Of a DNA stretch of 7,356 nt, positions 5,578-7,356 are shown piece after piece. Every line of letters begins with the position of its first letter. Positions within the stretch are counted from its first letter, which is position 1. Under the pieces are notes generated by a model, which was not told the origin of the DNA, ran no database searches, and saw only the letters and a program-made list of their open reading frames with translations. This DNA comes from Trueperaceae bacterium (GTDB lineage: Bacteria; Deinococcota; Deinococci; Deinococcales; Trueperaceae). Location: contig JARGGE010000133.1 in NCBI GenBank assembly GCA_029210865.1, positions 1 through 7,356 of the forward strand, in the 5' to 3' direction. The position numbers and the translations under genes were made by a program.

Positions 5578-6197
5578 CGCACCACCGGCGCCGCCACGCC
5601 GTGGCGCTCCAGGGTCTCGAACACGGCCTCGCGGTCGTCGGCGCGGAGCAGCACGTCGTACCGATCGGCGTCGATCACCACGACGGGCGACAGGTCGTAG
5701 TCCTCGACCCACGCCTCGTACAGGCGCCCGACGCGCTCGAGGTAGCCGTCCTCGATGTGCTGTTCGTACCCGCGCCCGCGTTGCTGGATGTGGCGCCGCA
5801 GCGTCGGCAGGGACGCGCGCAGGTAGACCAGCAGGTCGGGCGGCCGCAGCGCCCGCTGGATGGCGTCGTACATCGTCGTGTAGCTCGCGAAGTCGCGGGC
5901 GTCCATCACGCCGCTGTCGTGGAGCTGGCGTGCGAACACCGCCGCGTCCTCGTAGACGGTGCGGTCCTGGATGACGCGGTCGCCGGGGTTCACCTGCGAC
6001 AGGTGCTGGCGCAGCCGCGCCGCCAGGAAGAACATCTGCGAATGGAACGCGTAGCGCGGCATGTCGCGGTAGAAATCGGCCAGGTACGGGTTCTCGTCGA
6101 CCGCTTCGAACACCGGCTTGAGGTGGAAGCGCTCCGACAGGAGCCGCGTCAGGGTCGACTTGCCTGCGCCGATGTTGCCCGCGACCGCCACGTACAC
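5574..6197 (-). CDS. Deoxynucleoside kinase (dNK/dGK family)
   Basis: This enzyme phosphorylates deoxynucleosides with ATP in the cytosolic salvage route to dNTPs. In 207 residues, a usual length for bacterial members, the marks are: P-loop GNIGAGKST at 7-15, the substrate-base glutamate in FEAVDENPYL (Glu31), FHSQMFFL with Gln54, the DRT motif at 78-80 in VIQDRTVYED (the DRS/ERS position, with the catalytic region and Arg79), and the Arg-rich LID RGRGYEQ at 140-146. The family includes Bacillus deoxyadenosine/deoxycytidine and deoxyguanosine kinases. The preferred base cannot be decided from sequence, so no symbol is given. The start is GTG 6195-6197, immediately before the first beta strand. 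It has no ribosome binding site but a TAGACT box exactly 6 bases upstream, so the mRNA may be leaderless. The stop overlaps the murE start, which makes a two-gene unit. The partner salvage enzyme, pdp, lies one gene downstream. Confidence 0.92.
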   Translation of the reverse strand: MYVAVAGNIGAGKSTLTRLLSERFHLKPVFEAVDENPYLADFYRDMPRYAFHSQMFFLAARLRQHLSQVNPGDRVIQDRTVYEDAAVFARQLHDSGVMDARDFASYTTMYDAIQRALRPPDLLVYLRASLPTLRRHIQQRGRGYEQHIEDGYLERVGRLYEAWVEDYDLSPVVVIDADRYDVLLRADDREAVFETLERHGVAAPVVR

Positions 6198-6203
6198 GCT
6201 CGG

Positions 6204-6209
6204 AGTCTA
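6204..6209 (-). promoter_or_regulatory. Putative -10 box for a leaderless kinase-murE transcript
   Basis: TAGACT on the minus strand is followed by six bases (CCGAGC) and then the GTG start. This is the same geometry as at pdp, so transcription should begin at the start codon. No clear -35 is seen in the GC-rich upstream bases, and no ribosome binding site could fit. Confidence 0.5.
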
Positions 6210-6260
6210 CCGTCCCCCGGGGCCGCGTCGTCGCCGGTCCCGCGCCGCCCGCCGGGTGCG

Positions 6261-6269
6261 TGCTACAGT
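6261..6269 (+). promoter_or_regulatory. Extended -10 promoter for the CNNM-type gene
   Basis: TGC followed by TACAGT (6264-6269) matches an extended -10 (TGnTAnnnT). The expected start near 6276 leaves only about 5 bases before ATG 6281, too few for a ribosome binding site, and none is present. The kinase promoter points the other way from the same 83-base gap. Confidence 0.5.
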
Positions 6270-6280
6270 CCGCGTAGCTG

Positions 6281-7356
6281 ATGGACGAACAACCGCCGAG
6301 TCGACCTCGACGAACGACCTCCCTCCTCCTGATCCTGCCGCTTCCCGTGCTCGTGGGCGTCCTCTCCGGCGCCTTCGCGCAAGGGGAGGCCGCCGTGACG
6401 GCCGCCATCGGTCCCGGTCAGGTGGCGCTGCTCGTCGTGCTCTTGGTGCTCTCGGGGCTCATGTCCGGCTCCGAGACGGCGCTGACCGCGCTGGGCGACT
6501 GGAAGCTGCGCCAGATCCGCGAGGAGGGCCGCGATCCGAGCGGCCACTTCGCGCTCTTGGAACGCAACCCGACGCGCTTCATCACGACGCTGCTCATCGG
6601 CAACAACCTCGTCAACATCGCCGCGACCGCGCTCGTGACCCAGATGAGCCTCCAGCTCTCGCGCCAGGTCGGCTTCTCCGAGGCGTCGGCGGTGGCGTAC
6701 GCGACCGCCACCATGACCGTGCTCGTGCTGATCGTCGGCGAGATCACCCCCAAGTCGATCGCGGTGCACCATCCGGTCGGCTTCGCGCGGCTGGCCATCC
6801 GGCCGGTGTACTGGCTGTCGGTGTTCTTCTACCCGGTGGGGCGCGCGTTCGCCTGGTTCACCACGCTCGTCTTGCGGCTCTTCCGGTTGGAGCCGTCGAA
6901 CGACCCGCTCATCACCGAGAACGAGCTGCGGCTGATGCTGCGCTCCGCCGAGGAGTCGGGCGTCATCGAGGCGACCGAGCAGGAGATGATCAAGGGCGTC
7001 ATCGACCTCGAGGAGACGGTGGTGCGCGAGGTCATGACGCCGCGCGTGGACGTCGTCGCGATCTCGCACGAGGCCAGCCTCCGCGACCTGCTGGCCGCGA
7101 CCACCGAGCACGGCTACAGCCGCCTCCCGGTCTACCGGGAGTCGATCGACGACGTCCGCGGCATCGTCTACGCGCGCGACCTGCTGCGCTACCTGGGGCA
7201 GACCGAGGCGCTCGACGCGACGCGGATCGGCGACCTGATGCAGCCGGCGCAGTACGTGCCCGAGACGAGCTCGGTCTTGGACCTGATGCGCGACATGCGG
7301 GTGCGCAAGAACCACATGGCGATCGTCGTCGACGAGTTCGGCGGCACCGCTGGGGT
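6281..7356 (+). CDS. CNNM/CorC-type membrane transporter with CBS pair (partial, 3' end outside)
   Basis: The 358 residues present belong to the hemolysin III-unrelated HlyC/CorC (DUF21-CBS) family, which includes bacterial CNNM Mg2+/Na+ transporters. A basic start and a hydrophobic stretch (LLLILPLPVLVGVLSG, 15-30) end in AFAQ, a possible signal peptide or extra membrane segment. The DUF21 membrane domain follows: a helix at about 47-62 running into SGSETALTAL (62-71), LLIGNNLVNIAATAL (104-118), a helix at 140-153 ending in GEITPK (153-158), and a hydrophobic segment near 175-200. An acidic helical stretch ITENELRLML (211-220) leads into the CBS pair: CBS1 from VMTPRVDVVAI (251-261) and CBS2 from IGDLMQPAQYVPE (316-328) to the VVDEFGGTAG at the edge. 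A CorC_HlyC C-terminal domain is expected beyond. Older annotations say hemolysin, but ion transport is the better-supported role. Early codons (CAA, CGA, GAA) are less GC-rich than the rest, as suits a near-leaderless start. Confidence 0.93.
   Translation, partial: MDEQPPSRPRRTTSLLLILPLPVLVGVLSGAFAQGEAAVTAAIGPGQVALLVVLLVLSGLMSGSETALTALGDWKLRQIREEGRDPSGHFALLERNPTRFITTLLIGNNLVNIAATALVTQMSLQLSRQVGFSEASAVAYATATMTVLVLIVGEITPKSIAVHHPVGFARLAIRPVYWLSVFFYPVGRAFAWFTTLVLRLFRLEPSNDPLITENELRLMLRSAEESGVIEATEQEMIKGVIDLEETVVREVMTPRVDVVAISHEASLRDLLAATTEHGYSRLPVYRESIDDVRGIVYARDLLRYLGQTEALDATRIGDLMQPAQYVPETSSVLDLMRDMRVRKNHMAIVVDEFGGTAG

Noticed and set aside
3973..5700. 575-codon plus-strand open frame opposite murE
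   Set aside because: Same type of antisense shadow; it covers murE and part of the kinase and shows only compositionally biased residues.
6198..6280. Radiation/desiccation response motif (the palindrome known in Deinococcus)
   Set aside because: Looked for here and in the other intergenic gaps; no AT-rich 17-base palindrome resembling it is present.
5578..6408. N-terminal extension of the murE frame to 785 residues
   Set aside because: The extra 277 residues are an out-of-frame reading of the kinase gene and the divergent promoter. The GTGA overlap gives a natural start and a normal MurE length.
6263..7315. 350-codon minus-strand open frame opposite the CNNM-type gene
   Set aside because: The translation is His/Asp/Arg-rich without domains, while the plus strand has complete DUF21 and CBS motifs.

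Overview
The window is very GC-rich, gene-dense chromosomal DNA with housekeeping content and no mobile element, CRISPR array or phage gene. The best guess for the source is a member of the Deinococcota (Deinococcus/Truepera-like), which is an inference. It rests on three things: two or three genes whose -10-like TAnnnT boxes sit so close to the start codon that the mRNA would be leaderless or nearly so; a MurE whose amino-acid-selecting loop is not the meso-DAP type (this phylum uses L-ornithine); and a small secreted beta-barrel-like protein, which implies a diderm envelope.

Layout. Bases 1-263 hold the 3' end of a plus-strand gene that looks like mfd. It converges on a minus-strand block running from 6197 down to 391, and the 264-390 gap carries two GC-rich inverted repeats. 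In transcription order the minus-strand block is: deoxynucleoside kinase (6197-5574); murE (5577-4051, start overlapping the kinase stop); a 40-bp tandem duplication of the murE 3' end; pyrimidine-nucleoside phosphorylase (3955-2624); a strong promoter whose -35 contains the phosphorylase stop codon; initiator tRNA-fMet (2582-2506); a nest of overlapping hairpins; era (2392-1349); a small GIY-YIG domain gene (1338-988); and a small outer-membrane-type protein with its own ribosome binding site and possible promoter (840-391). A CNNM/CorC-type transporter gene diverges from the kinase at 6281 and runs off the right edge.

How the genes work together. The kinase and the phosphorylase are both nucleoside-salvage enzymes and they flank a peptidoglycan ligase, murE, that is translationally coupled to the kinase. 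The second unit joins initiator tRNA to Era, the GTPase that matures the 30S subunit. Era has no visible promoter of its own, so the strong tRNA promoter may drive tRNA-fMet, era and the GIY-YIG gene together. No novel defence or mobile system was found. The most unusual points are the tRNA-fMet/era arrangement with switchable hairpins, the recurring leaderless promoter geometry, the murE 3'-end duplication and the altered MurE selectivity loop.
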